DNA from: a virus
Direction: 5' to 3' (one strand)
Virus record (IMG/VR): IMGVR_UViG_3300021178_000041
Location: 1 to 25,358 of that record
DNA: 25,358 nt
The position numbers and the translations under genes were made by a program. The notes under the pieces are model-generated. The model searched no databases. It was not told the origin of the DNA and was given only the letters and a program-made list of their open reading frames with translations. How positions within the stretch are numbered: the stretch's first letter is position 1; every line of letters starts with the position of its first letter. Of this stretch, positions 8,654 through 16,329 are shown piece after piece.

Positions 8654-8928
8654 TCGCCCGCCGCCTCTGCCTTCTCTTCCGGCTGTGGTTCGACCTTCGC
8701 TGGCTCCTCTTGCTCAGGAACCTTCTCCGGCTGCGGGATAGGCACCGGCGCTACCGTTGCATCCTGGAATTCGGCTGAGTTGATGCCCTGAAGCCGCGAC
8801 AAGTGCATCGCCAAATAGTCTCTAGCCTCCTGGTGGCTGGCGAAATCTCCCGCCGTTGAGCAAGAGCACTCCGCATGGTAGGGACGATTTTCAACTTTTC
8901 CGAACGTGATCTTCGCTACGTGGTGCAT
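8650..8928 (-). CDS. Small protein with acidic Pro-rich tail, unknown
   Basis: 92 residues. Residues 1-50 form a compact His/Cys-containing domain (MHHVAKITFGKVENRPYHAE then CSC), possibly metal-binding. Residues 55-92 are a Pro/Glu/Lys/Ala tail (PEKVPEQEEPAKVEPQPEEK) that is likely disordered. It starts three bases after the stop of the 81-residue gene and overlaps the following gene by four bases. The family is not recognised. Place directly downstream of the capsid gene suggests a head-associated or regulatory role, but nothing in the sequence proves it. Confidence 0.65.
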   Translation of the reverse strand: MHHVAKITFGKVENRPYHAECSCSTAGDFASHQEARDYLAMHLSRLQGINSAEFQDATVAPVPIPQPEKVPEQEEPAKVEPQPEEKAEAAGE

Positions 8929-8931
8929 AGG

Positions 8932-9177
8932 TCAACTCGCAATCGTTGGCAGTCCAGTGCCCGGATGCAGAATCTTTCCCTGATTCGCGTCAATGTATTT
9001 TCGGATCACGTCCTTCGCCGCTTCCATCATTCCGAAACAGATCACCGCGTTCTGGATCGGCCCTGTGACGTTGAGCGCCCCAGTCACCTGATCGAACGTG
9101 ATGACCAGTTGCAGCGCCGTCACAGCCATCGGCGGGACGCCCGCATCCTTCCGCGTTGGATTACCGTTTTCAGCCAT
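8932..9177 (-). CDS. Small unknown protein downstream of capsid gene
   Basis: 81 residues, starting MAENGNPTRKDAGVPPMAVT. A beta segment (TALQLVITFDQVTGALNVTG) is followed by a helix (NAVICFGMMEAAKDVIRKYI). This layout looks like a small mixed alpha/beta protein. The helix pattern (CFGMMEAAKDVIRKY) is reminiscent of small phage proteins of unknown role. AAGG lies upstream of the ATG. It lies 17 bases after the capsid gene, so it is probably translated at a high level. No function is assigned. Confidence 0.65.
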   Translation of the reverse strand: MAENGNPTRKDAGVPPMAVTALQLVITFDQVTGALNVTGPIQNAVICFGMMEAAKDVIRKYIDANQGKILHPGTGLPTIAS

Positions 9178-9194
9178 GTTGTTACCTTAATCCT

Positions 9195-10142
9195 CTACGG
9201 CCCGAAGCTGCCGAACGTTCCGTACCAGGTCGTAGCTCCCACGGAAAATCTCTGCGTGCTCAAGAACAGCAACACCTGCGTCGCAAAGTCGTCGTCAGTC
9301 TGCGCCATGATCGGCTCGCGTTCGTAGAATTTCATCTGATGGCCCTCTTTCTCGGCAATCAGGAACCATGCGCTCGCGCTCGTCAAGTAGTTCAATTCCA
9401 GACCTTGCAGGTTATCGGCTTGCAGCGCATTCAGTTCGTTGTCGTTGGTGTAGGGCTTTCCCGGAGAACCGAGAATCTCGCGCACGATCCAGCGCAACTC
9501 GGGCGGATGAATCAAGTGCCGTGGCTGTACGTGAACGGGGATGCCGCGTCCATCGGGCATTCTCGTAAAAATGTTGATGGCCTGCTGTAGCGCCGTGAAA
9601 CTCAGGTCCGCGTCCGGGTTCGGACGATTGGGATATGTTCCGCTCGACGTGATGATGTTTGATATGCCGGGCGCCAAGTTCGTTGCTTCCGCGCCGCCTA
9701 GCAACGGCTGCGACGTGTTGAATAGCGAGATTCCAGTATTCGTCAGCAGCGTCGTGCCGCCCAGATTGAAGATCGACGCCGACACGGCTTCGCGTCCGAA
9801 CAGCGCCGAACGTCCATGCGCCTTCGGTATTTGCCGGATGATGCCGTACTTGTCGTCGGCGATCAGTTGCCGCGTGGCCTGCGAAAGAAGCCCGTACTGG
9901 AGATGCACGTACTTCTTCGTTCCGCCCTGCACGATGCCGTCCGCAATCGGTCGCGTCCCTTCCGGCATTTCCGGCATCGGGCCGGTCCCGGACAATTCGT
10001 AGTCGATCTCATACGCATCTTCCGAAGTCATCTCGTTCAGGTAGTGCGTGTACTGCGGGGAGCGTTGCTTAAGATCGAAGAATTGCACGAAAATATGACG
10101 CATCCCAGGAGCCAGCAGTGGCGGGAAGTTTGCGCGGCTCAT
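9195..10142 (-). CDS. Major capsid protein (HK97 fold)
   Basis: 315 residues. The pattern of an HK97-type major capsid protein is visible. An N-terminal arm (residues 1-30) is followed by a Y-rich region and the segment KKYVHLQYGLLSQATRQLIADD, which matches the spine-helix entry of Mu-type and related head proteins. Further on come YGIIRQIPKAHGRSALFGRE, a P-domain-like HLIHPPELRWIVREILGSP with TNDNELNALQ, and a C-terminal strand set ending YGTFGSFGP. It would assemble the procapsid shell with the scaffold and portal. The gene lies downstream of the scaffold-like and decoration-like genes, the usual order. The annotated ATG lacks a nearby SD; a perfect AGGAGGT lies 25 bases upstream (see the separate entry and finding), so the true start could be an ATT at 10160. 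Confidence 0.87.
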   Translation of the reverse strand: MSRANFPPLLAPGMRHIFVQFFDLKQRSPQYTHYLNEMTSEDAYEIDYELSGTGPMPEMPEGTRPIADGIVQGGTKKYVHLQYGLLSQATRQLIADDKYGIIRQIPKAHGRSALFGREAVSASIFNLGGTTLLTNTGISLFNTSQPLLGGAEATNLAPGISNIITSSGTYPNRPNPDADLSFTALQQAINIFTRMPDGRGIPVHVQPRHLIHPPELRWIVREILGSPGKPYTNDNELNALQADNLQGLELNYLTSASAWFLIAEKEGHQMKFYEREPIMAQTDDDFATQVLLFLSTQRFSVGATTWYGTFGSFGP

Positions 10143-10157
10143 TTGCGTATTGAATGG

Positions 10158-10173
10158 AATTTTTCTACCTCCT
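10158..10173 (-). promoter_or_regulatory. Perfect SD with in-frame ATT start candidate for the capsid gene
   Basis: On the minus strand, AGGAGGT (10173 to 10167) is followed after six bases by ATT (10160 to 10158), which is in frame with the capsid ATG 18 bases further on. No ATG, GTG or TTG lies between the in-frame stop upstream and that ATG. The distance from the SD to the ATG (about 25 bases) is too long for normal initiation. Either ATT is used as a rare start, adding six residues (IPFNTQ), or the SD acts at a distance through leader structure. Confidence 0.5.
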
Positions 10174-10206
10174 GTGGCTGCTAATTATTTTTAGTCAGTC
10201 CACTTA

Positions 10207-10824
10207 TCACGCGAACAATTGCGCTGCGCCGTTTTGGATCGTGAAGAACACATGGCCGCCAACAGTGCCGATCGCTTCAAGCGGAGAAATGGCAACGATG
10301 TTCACCGTGTTGGTCTTGTTGGTATCCACAAACCAGAAGTTATTGCCGGGGTCTTTCGTCAAACCAGCGAGCGTTCCGACTTGAGTTTGAGCCGTCGCCA
10401 CCGGAGTGTTCGTCGCGCTCGTTCCCAACTTGGCGATAAACACCGTGCCTGGTGCGGCAAGCCAGAAACGCAAGCGGCCATCAGACATGGGAACCATAGG
10501 CGGGGTAATAACTGCTGACGCCTGATTAGGATTCGCCGCAAAATTCCCGACGACGGAACCAATTCCCAAGATCGGCGAGAATCCTACAGGAGCGCCGCTG
10601 CCCGTTGCGCCGAGGTTGTTGCCAGCCTCCATCGCTATACCGGCGATTCCTTGCACAACTGTCGCGCCATCCCACGCTTGCAGCCCGCCGTCCGCAGCCT
10701 TGACTTGCACAGGCGTGCCAATAACGAAGGTCTGTCCAGCTTCTTCGATTTGATAGCCGACAGCGAAACTCACAGCCCCGCCGAGATTCTGTACTGGAAA
10801 AATTGCATCCGCGAAATTACTCAC
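10207..10824 (-). CDS. Putative capsid decoration protein
   Basis: 205 residues, Gly/Ala/Val-rich, predicted all-beta, no Cys. It has the segments SFAVGYQIEEAGQTFVIGTP and VQVKAADGGLQAWDGATVVQ, typical of a small beta-tulip or barrel such as phage head-decoration proteins. It is encoded immediately upstream of the major capsid gene, where decoration or head-stabilising genes usually sit. The start is GTG with an AGGGGG-type SD about nine bases upstream. The call rests on position and beta-rich composition. A head fibre or a second minor head protein is an alternative. Confidence 0.55.
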   Translation of the reverse strand: MSNFADAIFPVQNLGGAVSFAVGYQIEEAGQTFVIGTPVQVKAADGGLQAWDGATVVQGIAGIAMEAGNNLGATGSGAPVGFSPILGIGSVVGNFAANPNQASAVITPPMVPMSDGRLRFWLAAPGTVFIAKLGTSATNTPVATAQTQVGTLAGLTKDPGNNFWFVDTNKTNTVNIVAISPLEAIGTVGGHVFFTIQNGAAQLFA

Positions 10825-10830
10825 GAGACT

Positions 10831-11466
10831 TTACCCCCTCGTTTTGTTGATCGAATCCTTTGACACCACACTCGCGTTCCCGCGAATCTGCCCGTCAGCT
10901 AAATCCTTTGCCGCGTCGCTCACTACTGCCCGTGCGCGGATGTCCTCAATCGGCTCGTCGGTAACCGTCGTTCTCACGCCGGGTATCAGACTTTGCACGC
11001 CCATGACTGTCCCGTCGTCGCCCATCGCTTTGCCGCGCGGGTTCATCATCATAATGGCCTGTAGTTGCTGGCTCTTGCGAATCTCCAACCAACGTTGCTT
11101 GGGAACTTTCATCAGTCGCAAGTCGCCGTTGCGAATTTCGTTCGAGAAGCCCTTGTCGTCCTTGCCCTTAATCACGTCGTCCACGGCCATCTGTACGTCT
11201 TTGGTCGTGGCGTATTCAAATCCCACGGCACGCAAGCGGTCAACGCGCTCGTGATAAGGGTTCTGCCCCAGACGGTCGAACGCCCAGAAGTATTCCATCT
11301 CCCGGTTCAAGCGTTTCTGGATTTGCCCAGCCATTGGAACGTGCAGAGGTCTTGCGGTGATCGAAGGATTGAAGAGTGCGTCCGCTTCTTCGTTCTGCCC
11401 CGGACGGTACGATGGAGCCGCTTCCCGGAATTGCTGGACGAATGAGGCCGGTAGTTCCCCTGCCAT
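10831..11466 (-). CDS. Head-region protein, unknown
   Basis: 211 residues, charged and mostly helical, unlike the beta-rich genes around it. It begins MAGELPASFVQQFREAAPSY. A central basic region (GDLRLMKVPKQRWLEIRKSQ) is followed by a segment with repeated Met (AIMMMNPRGKAMG). The start overlaps the stop of the scaffold-like gene by one base (TGATG). Genes between scaffold and decoration proteins often code for head-maturation or scaffold-associated factors. I see no protease triad (no clear Ser-His-Asp pattern), so I do not call a protease. Confidence 0.7.
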   Translation of the reverse strand: MAGELPASFVQQFREAAPSYRPGQNEEADALFNPSITARPLHVPMAGQIQKRLNREMEYFWAFDRLGQNPYHERVDRLRAVGFEYATTKDVQMAVDDVIKGKDDKGFSNEIRNGDLRLMKVPKQRWLEIRKSQQLQAIMMMNPRGKAMGDDGTVMGVQSLIPGVRTTVTDEPIEDIRARAVVSDAAKDLADGQIRGNASVVSKDSINKTRG

Positions 11467-12155
11467 CAGACCACGCCTTTCTTGATGCTTTCAGCGAACT
11501 CTTCGGGCTTGATGCCCAGCTTCGCTAGTTGCTGGCTGGCCGAGACAACCTTGCCAGAACGCGGGTCGGTCCAAGCCATGTCGCCTGCGAGAAAATCATA
11601 CTGCTGGTTCTCGCCGCCCTTGCCCCCAGCATCCTCTAGAAAGAACTTCTTGTTGTTGCCGTCGAAGCGCAGTCCGCCCGTTCGCGCCGCCTCTCCCACA
11701 ACCATGTTGACGATGTTCCGGCAATACACGGCGTAGTCGGCCTGTCCCTTGCGGTCGATGGGAGTGTTCTGGAAATACTCTTTGATCTTGGGAATGAATT
11801 CGCTAAGTCCTTGCGTGGAAACTTCTCCGAGGATTTCGCCTTCCGTGATGCGGGCGTTGGTGGCAATCGTCAGGGCCAGATGCTTGCGGTTGTTCAATTC
11901 CAGCTTTTGCTCGGGGGTAAGTTCCTCGCCGCCTCCGCCGCCATTGTCAGAGCCGTTGTTTCCTCCGCCCTCTCCGGCTGCTTTTTCCAGCGCCTCCCAC
12001 TTCGTCTTGACAGCGCCTACTTCCTCGCGGATGGGCTTGAGTTTTTCTTCGAGTTTGGCTTCGAGGCTCGTCCCGATGCGGTCGATGAAAGCGTCTAGTT
12101 CTTTCTTGGCATCGTCTTCGGTCTGCCCTTCCTTCTTTCCAAACGGCCACGCCAT
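11466..12155 (-). CDS. Putative scaffolding protein
   Basis: 229 residues. Residues 1-62 form a Lys/Glu-rich probable coiled coil (DAFIDRIGTSLEAKLEEKLK). A Gly/Asn-rich flexible linker (about 62-76) and a helical C-terminal domain follow. Length, high charge, coiled coil, lack of Cys apart from one residue and position shortly upstream of the major capsid gene fit a phage scaffolding protein, which helps procapsid assembly and then leaves or is cleaved. The start has AGGGG eight bases upstream. No protease domain is visible. A head-associated DNA-binding protein is possible. Confidence 0.55.
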   Translation of the reverse strand: MAWPFGKKEGQTEDDAKKELDAFIDRIGTSLEAKLEEKLKPIREEVGAVKTKWEALEKAAGEGGGNNGSDNGGGGGEELTPEQKLELNNRKHLALTIATNARITEGEILGEVSTQGLSEFIPKIKEYFQNTPIDRKGQADYAVYCRNIVNMVVGEAARTGGLRFDGNNKKFFLEDAGGKGGENQQYDFLAGDMAWTDPRSGKVVSASQQLAKLGIKPEEFAESIKKGVV

Positions 12156-12206
12156 GCGGTTTCCCCTCAGCGCGTAAGTGTCCTACTTTCCTCAACGAAA
12201 AGAAAC

Positions 12207-12389
12207 CTAACGTCTATTATTCTTATATAACTGTGCGAGAGGTCTGTTCGTAAGCAGAACTACGATGTAGCGGCGCAATGAGAGGTTCTTGGGCTTTTCT
12301 TCGCGTAGTTGGCACTTCAACTCTTCCGGCAGTTCAATCAGGAATGGCGAGCTTTCTTTTTTCATCGCTACTTGTGCGACTGCTGCCAT
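12207..12389 (-). CDS. Small ribbon-helix-helix-like protein
   Basis: 60 residues. The core FLIELPEELKCQLREEKPKN, then LSLRRYIVVLLTN, matches the strand-helix-helix pattern of Arc/CopG-type ribbon-helix-helix proteins (ELPEELK... then SLRRYIV.LL). A GAGGAG sits eight bases upstream of the ATG. The start overlaps the preceding gene by 22 bases. Such proteins bind DNA as dimers and could regulate the virion operon. The pattern is suggestive but short. A gap of about 50 bases with no feature follows before the scaffold-like gene. Confidence 0.55.
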   Translation of the reverse strand: MAAVAQVAMKKESSPFLIELPEELKCQLREEKPKNLSLRRYIVVLLTNRPLAQLYKNNRR

Positions 12390-12652
12390 TCTTTCATCTC
12401 CTCTTCAAACTCCAGGAGCCGTTCCAGGATCGCCACTTGACCGCGTTGAAAGTTCTGCTCCGCCTGTCCTTCCGGCGTTGGTTTGATCTCATGCACTACG
12501 CGATGGGAGAGGTCCGCGTGCAGCAGCCGCAGGTCCGTTAGGAGATTCGCCCATGCCGGGTGTGCTACCAGGGACTGCGCTTGTTCCAGACGGGCGAAAC
12601 TGCTGGGCCATCTGAACGACTCTTGGATCGACTCCACCCGGCGCTTGACCAT
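12368..12652 (-). CDS. Small helical protein overlapping the 3' end of the portal gene
   Basis: 94 residues, almost all helical (residues ARLEQAQSLVAHPAWANLLT, then GQVAILERLLEFEEEMKEW). The first 164 bases overlap the portal gene in another frame. An AAGGAG lies about nine bases upstream of the ATG, inside portal codons for Glu-Glu-Gly-Ala, and the protein has a normal phage-like composition, which supports a real gene. The 'HPAW..LL.DL' pattern with a later 'G(Q)xAxLExLL' is one I associate with small phage proteins encoded next to portals. Its function is unknown. A shorter form starting after the overlap would lack an obvious start codon. Confidence 0.6.
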   Translation of the reverse strand: MVKRRVESIQESFRWPSSFARLEQAQSLVAHPAWANLLTDLRLLHADLSHRVVHEIKPTPEGQAEQNFQRGQVAILERLLEFEEEMKEWQQSHK

Positions 12653-14537
12653 TGGGTTTCGCTCCTTCTTCTTCCGGGAACTCCACGTCAGGAATGTATT
12701 CCTCCGGTTGGTCGGACAGATTGAAGTCCCGCACGATCTGCTGCATGAGCCGCGTTCGAGACTTGATGATGCTCACGAGCCACTTCTTATAGAACGGCGG
12801 CGCTTGGGCATTCTGCACTGCCTGAATCATGGTCGAGGCTTCTTTGACATACAGCATGGTCGCCTGATTCAAGAGAAGCTCGTTCTGCTTGGTGACTTCC
12901 TTGTTGGCGCTGGCCGTCGCCGCGCGAATGGGAATCTTTACGCGACGTTCCAAATAATCCTGCAGCGCCTCGTCAAGCAAACGATCATCCAATCCGAAGA
13001 GCGATCCTTTTCTTCCGAGGCCCATAGCCCCATACATGTCAGTAAGCAGCCCGAATAGCTTGACGTGAGCGTGTCGGAAATCACTCGTTCGGTGAGCCAC
13101 GCGGGTATTCGAATCTTGCATGACGGCGAGCGTCCCCATGCTTCCGTATTGCGCATTGCGCCCCCTTCCCATCAATCCGCCCGCGCCCTGCCCCGCCACA
13201 GCCGGACCCACGCCCGCCCGCTCCCGCGCCTGCTGGATCATGGCCGCTTCGTTCTCCAGCGACAGGCTTCCCATCATTGGATTGCCCACGTCGTAGTGCT
13301 CGAACTCGTCCTTGTTGAACGGAACTGCCGCGCCGGGGAATATCTTAAAGTTTCTGTCAATGTTCTTGTTCATCGGGCTGGCACGATTGATGCCCAGCAT
13401 TCCCCAAGTGATCGCGTCCGTGCGCTGGTTCTTGGCCGTGCTGATCTCTTCCTGCGAATACTTCAGCATTGACGCATAGCCGGTGCCGTTCATGCCTTTC
13501 TCTCCGCTCGACAGCCGCGTGCGCACCACGGGAATCTGGTTTTCAGGGATGAAGTTGAACACCTGGTTCATCACCGTTTTTGTCTCGTAATGAAACCACG
13601 CAATCAGGCGGAACTTCTTGTGATTGTGATACCAGTAGAAATAGCACTCTTCGATGTCCCACTCGGCGAGAACCTTGTCTTCGCTCGCGTCGCCCGTGCC
13701 CTTCGTCTTCTCCGCTTTGCGCCGCGTCTCGTCAGGGCCGTAACGGTCGGGATGCCCGAGAATCAAAGCGACCGAGCCTTTCTTGTAGAGACCCTTGAAC
13801 TCGCGCTCTTGCAGCATCCGTCGCGTCAGCGTCACCTTGCGCGAGAAGAAGTCGGAATCTTCCGGCGTATCCACTTCTGGATCGTAGAGCGTGTCCTCAT
13901 CCCGTAAGTTCAGCACACGCGGACCTTCGTACAGCGTGGCCTCTTCAAAGTTCGATCCCTTCGCCGTCTTGTCATAGCCGACAAAGACTTGCTCGACGCG
14001 CTGCTCCGGCACGGCGCATATCCAAGCTGTCCCCAATTTTGCTGAATCGCTGAACCAGATGTTCTCCCGATTCCACAGGTCCAGCTCGTTCGGCTCGTAG
14101 GCGAAGTAATCCATCGCCTGTTCGAGTATCTTCGACTTCTTCGCGTTGTTTTCGATTTCCTGCGGGTCTTTGGACTTCGTGAAGTAGCGATAGAGAGCGA
14201 TGGGAGCCGTGGCCCAGATAATTCCCATGACGCGAGCCGCCAAATCGTCCGTGGCTTCGCCTACGATTTGATGGACGAGATTCGCGCAGTTCTCAAACGG
14301 CCACGACTTCTTCTCTTCCTTCGGTCTGCCCTCCGCGATGCGCCGCCACTCGGGTACCAGTTTCTTGTGCCGATTCTCTAGTTGCCTTCGTCGCGCGCGG
14401 ATTTGCTCGTACAGCCAAGTCTTGATGGCTTCGTCCACGTCCTTTGAGAACGAAGTCTCACGCATTTCAAATTTACGCTTGCTGCGATAGCTTAATTTCG
14501 GGGTTTGCTCAGGAGCGATCTGCGGGAGCGTTGCCAA
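12489..14537 (-). CDS. Portal protein
   Basis: 682 residues, a size close to P22-type portals. It lies just downstream of the large terminase, the normal place. The N-terminal third is helical and charged (ETSFSKDVDEAIKTWLYEQI) with KSWPFENCANLVHQIVGEAT, a pattern of large portals. The middle has the wing/clip-type beta segments, then a helical crown, and the C-terminus is Pro/Gly/Ala-rich. The portal forms the dodecameric ring through which DNA enters. The start is TTG, supported by GAGGAG six bases upstream, which lies in the last codons of the 36-residue acidic gene. The next in-frame ATG is about 24 codons in. The identification is by position, length and overall pattern. Confidence 0.75.
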   Translation of the reverse strand: MATLPQIAPEQTPKLSYRSKRKFEMRETSFSKDVDEAIKTWLYEQIRARRRQLENRHKKLVPEWRRIAEGRPKEEKKSWPFENCANLVHQIVGEATDDLAARVMGIIWATAPIALYRYFTKSKDPQEIENNAKKSKILEQAMDYFAYEPNELDLWNRENIWFSDSAKLGTAWICAVPEQRVEQVFVGYDKTAKGSNFEEATLYEGPRVLNLRDEDTLYDPEVDTPEDSDFFSRKVTLTRRMLQEREFKGLYKKGSVALILGHPDRYGPDETRRKAEKTKGTGDASEDKVLAEWDIEECYFYWYHNHKKFRLIAWFHYETKTVMNQVFNFIPENQIPVVRTRLSSGEKGMNGTGYASMLKYSQEEISTAKNQRTDAITWGMLGINRASPMNKNIDRNFKIFPGAAVPFNKDEFEHYDVGNPMMGSLSLENEAAMIQQARERAGVGPAVAGQGAGGLMGRGRNAQYGSMGTLAVMQDSNTRVAHRTSDFRHAHVKLFGLLTDMYGAMGLGRKGSLFGLDDRLLDEALQDYLERRVKIPIRAATASANKEVTKQNELLLNQATMLYVKEASTMIQAVQNAQAPPFYKKWLVSIIKSRTRLMQQIVRDFNLSDQPEEYIPDVEFPEEEGAKPNGQAPGGVDPRVVQMAQQFRPSGTSAVPGSTPGMGESPNGPAAAARGPLPSRSA

Positions 14538-14540
14538 AGG

Positions 14541-14651
14541 TTACTCCTCGTCGTCTGCGTCTGAATTATCCGGGCCGTATTCGTCGTCTAGCATCTCGTC
14601 CACAACGGACTCAGGGAACTCTTCTTCCGTGGCGATTGACTCTTGTGGCAT
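14541..14651 (-). CDS. Acidic 36-residue protein between terminase and portal
   Basis: A short frame encodes 36 residues starting MPQESIATEEEFPES and ending DADDEE. Sixteen of 36 residues are Asp or Glu and only the start region is uncharged. It begins four bases after the terminase stop and ends three bases before the portal start, so it fills the gap exactly. The portal SD (GAGGAG) is embedded in its last two Glu codons. The upstream SD is weak (GAGGTG touching the ATG). It could be a DNA-mimic or capsid-assembly peptide, or only a coupling leader. Its reality as a protein is not proven. Confidence 0.5.
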   Translation of the reverse strand: MPQESIATEEEFPESVVDEMLDDEYGPDNSDADDEE

Positions 14652-14655
14652 CACC

Positions 14656-16329
14656 TCAGTATCCCCCAGGCCCCGCTTCCCGCGAAGCGAACGCCTCTTG
14701 CTGCCCCGCAAACCACTTCATTGCGTTCTTGTCCCGCACCATGTTCAACGTCTGCGGAACGTAACCCAACGTGTCCAGCACGTCCTTCAACCCAGCGGGA
14801 TAACTATTGTACTCACTGATGAATGCCGTTTGGCTTCGGTGGCACCAGAACTGTCCGTTCTTGAACATCGGCTCTTCCGCCTCGATGCGGTTCGTCTTTG
14901 CATTTTCGGAATTATCATACGGCAATTCGTTCACGTAAATCGGTCTTTTCTCCTTGGTGTTCCGCTCGTCAAGATAGAACTTCATCAAGTTCTGCGCCGC
15001 GACCGTTTCCAAATACGCCTCGCGCATTCCCCAGCGGTGGCCGATCTCGTAATACTTGTCCACCAGCACCGAGTACTGCGTATTCTGCGCCCACACTTCC
15101 AGCAAGTACAGTCTGTCATCTTCGGGATTCCAACCCACAACCAGGATGACGTGATTGCAGCGGCTTTTCTTCTTGGCATGATTGAGGTCCACGATCATGC
15201 GCCGATGCAGCACGCCCGCCGGCACATCCTCAATCGTCTGTCCGTTGTAGACTTCGTGCTCAATAAGAAGCTGGTTTCGTAAATCTTCCAAGTCCAGGTC
15301 AGGCCGAGATTGCTTGAAGCGAAAGTACTTCAGCCACTCTGGTTTGAAGATGCACTCTTCCGGCAGCACGCTCTGATTCAGATAGAAGTGCGCATAGTCG
15401 TAGGTGCCGATGTCAGCCCGCTTTTGCGCCAGACGAACCATTGACCATTCTTCGGGAAAGATTGGCTGATTGGCTGGATGACGTTTGCAGCAACCGCCCT
15501 CCGCTGAGTGTGTCTCAAATGTGAATTGCTTTTGATTGGCCTTGATCCAACTGTTCAAGTCGGCGTGCCCCCAGCGGTTCCCGATGACGAGTTGCCGACC
15601 GATGCTTGACGCGTCAAAGGCCGCAGTATCAAGGCGGGTGGTAAGCTGGCGGTGCCATCGAATAAGACCTTCCAATACTCGACCATCACCATGAAGCATC
15701 GACTCCTGCGCAGCACGCCCCATGTTGTCATCCTGAATCGTGGAGTCCGGGTGGATTCCTTGCAGAGCCTGACCAACACCGCGATACTCAAACGTCCCAG
15801 TCGTAGCGTCAATGTTGGCGGCTCCCTTCATCCGCTTGTGAAACTTGCTGTGATCGTTCCAGGTTACTGTGTTCGACGGAAGAATGTCCTCAAACACATG
15901 CCTGAAACGGTCGTTCTGCTGGTAGTGCTCATCCACTTCCTTGCCCATGTCGATAGCCCGGCCTTCAATCTCATGCGTCACGAGCGTGCGGGTGTTCTGG
16001 TCGTGCGCGAACTTCATCCAGCGTATCCACGCATCGTCATAACCAAGCTCGCGCATGAGAAATTCATCGCGCTCCGTGAACGGCAGCGCCCACCACATGC
16101 TTAACCCGATTCCGATGGTCGTCTTGAAATGGCCCATCGGCTCTTCAAGGACCAAGTGCAGGTCTTCCTTCTCGACGGACTTGCACATCTGCCAGTGGAG
16201 TTTCGCCAGGCGGGTCTTGCGCAGAACGTAGTTGTTGAAGAAAAACAGTTGACCGAGTGCGTTCAGGCGTACTGCGTCTTTGTAGGCTGTGGGATCGTCA
16301 GTGGGGATCGGCAATACGAGCCATTTCAC
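14656..16329 (-). CDS. terL: Terminase large subunit
   Basis: 557 residues, with both motor and nuclease regions. The ATPase part has a Walker A-type loop (PMGHFKTT, residues 64-71) and a Walker B (STIQDD, 196-201). A coupling-type segment follows (VIGNRWGHADL, about 248-258). The C-terminal nuclease has Asp381 (MIVDLNHAKKK), Glu441 (YLETVAAQ) and Asp517/Asp520 (LKDVLDTLGY), in the RNase H-like order of phage terminases. It packages DNA into the procapsid through the portal. The start overlaps the stop of the chaperonin-like gene by four bases (ATGA). The Walker A lacks the usual GKT spelling (HFKT instead), which is common in this family. Confidence 0.93.
   Translation of the reverse strand: MKWLVLPIPTDDPTAYKDAVRLNALGQLFFFNNYVLRKTRLAKLHWQMCKSVEKEDLHLVLEEPMGHFKTTIGIGLSMWWALPFTERDEFLMRELGYDDAWIRWMKFAHDQNTRTLVTHEIEGRAIDMGKEVDEHYQQNDRFRHVFEDILPSNTVTWNDHSKFHKRMKGAANIDATTGTFEYRGVGQALQGIHPDSTIQDDNMGRAAQESMLHGDGRVLEGLIRWHRQLTTRLDTAAFDASSIGRQLVIGNRWGHADLNSWIKANQKQFTFETHSAEGGCCKRHPANQPIFPEEWSMVRLAQKRADIGTYDYAHFYLNQSVLPEECIFKPEWLKYFRFKQSRPDLDLEDLRNQLLIEHEVYNGQTIEDVPAGVLHRRMIVDLNHAKKKSRCNHVILVVGWNPEDDRLYLLEVWAQNTQYSVLVDKYYEIGHRWGMREAYLETVAAQNLMKFYLDERNTKEKRPIYVNELPYDNSENAKTNRIEAEEPMFKNGQFWCHRSQTAFISEYNSYPAGLKDVLDTLGYVPQTLNMVRDKNAMKWFAGQQEAFASREAGPGGY

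Noticed and set aside
14629-16104. Long plus-strand frames (217 and 150 codons) opposite the large terminase
   Set aside because: The minus-strand frame has clear terminase motifs; the antisense frames show only shadow composition.
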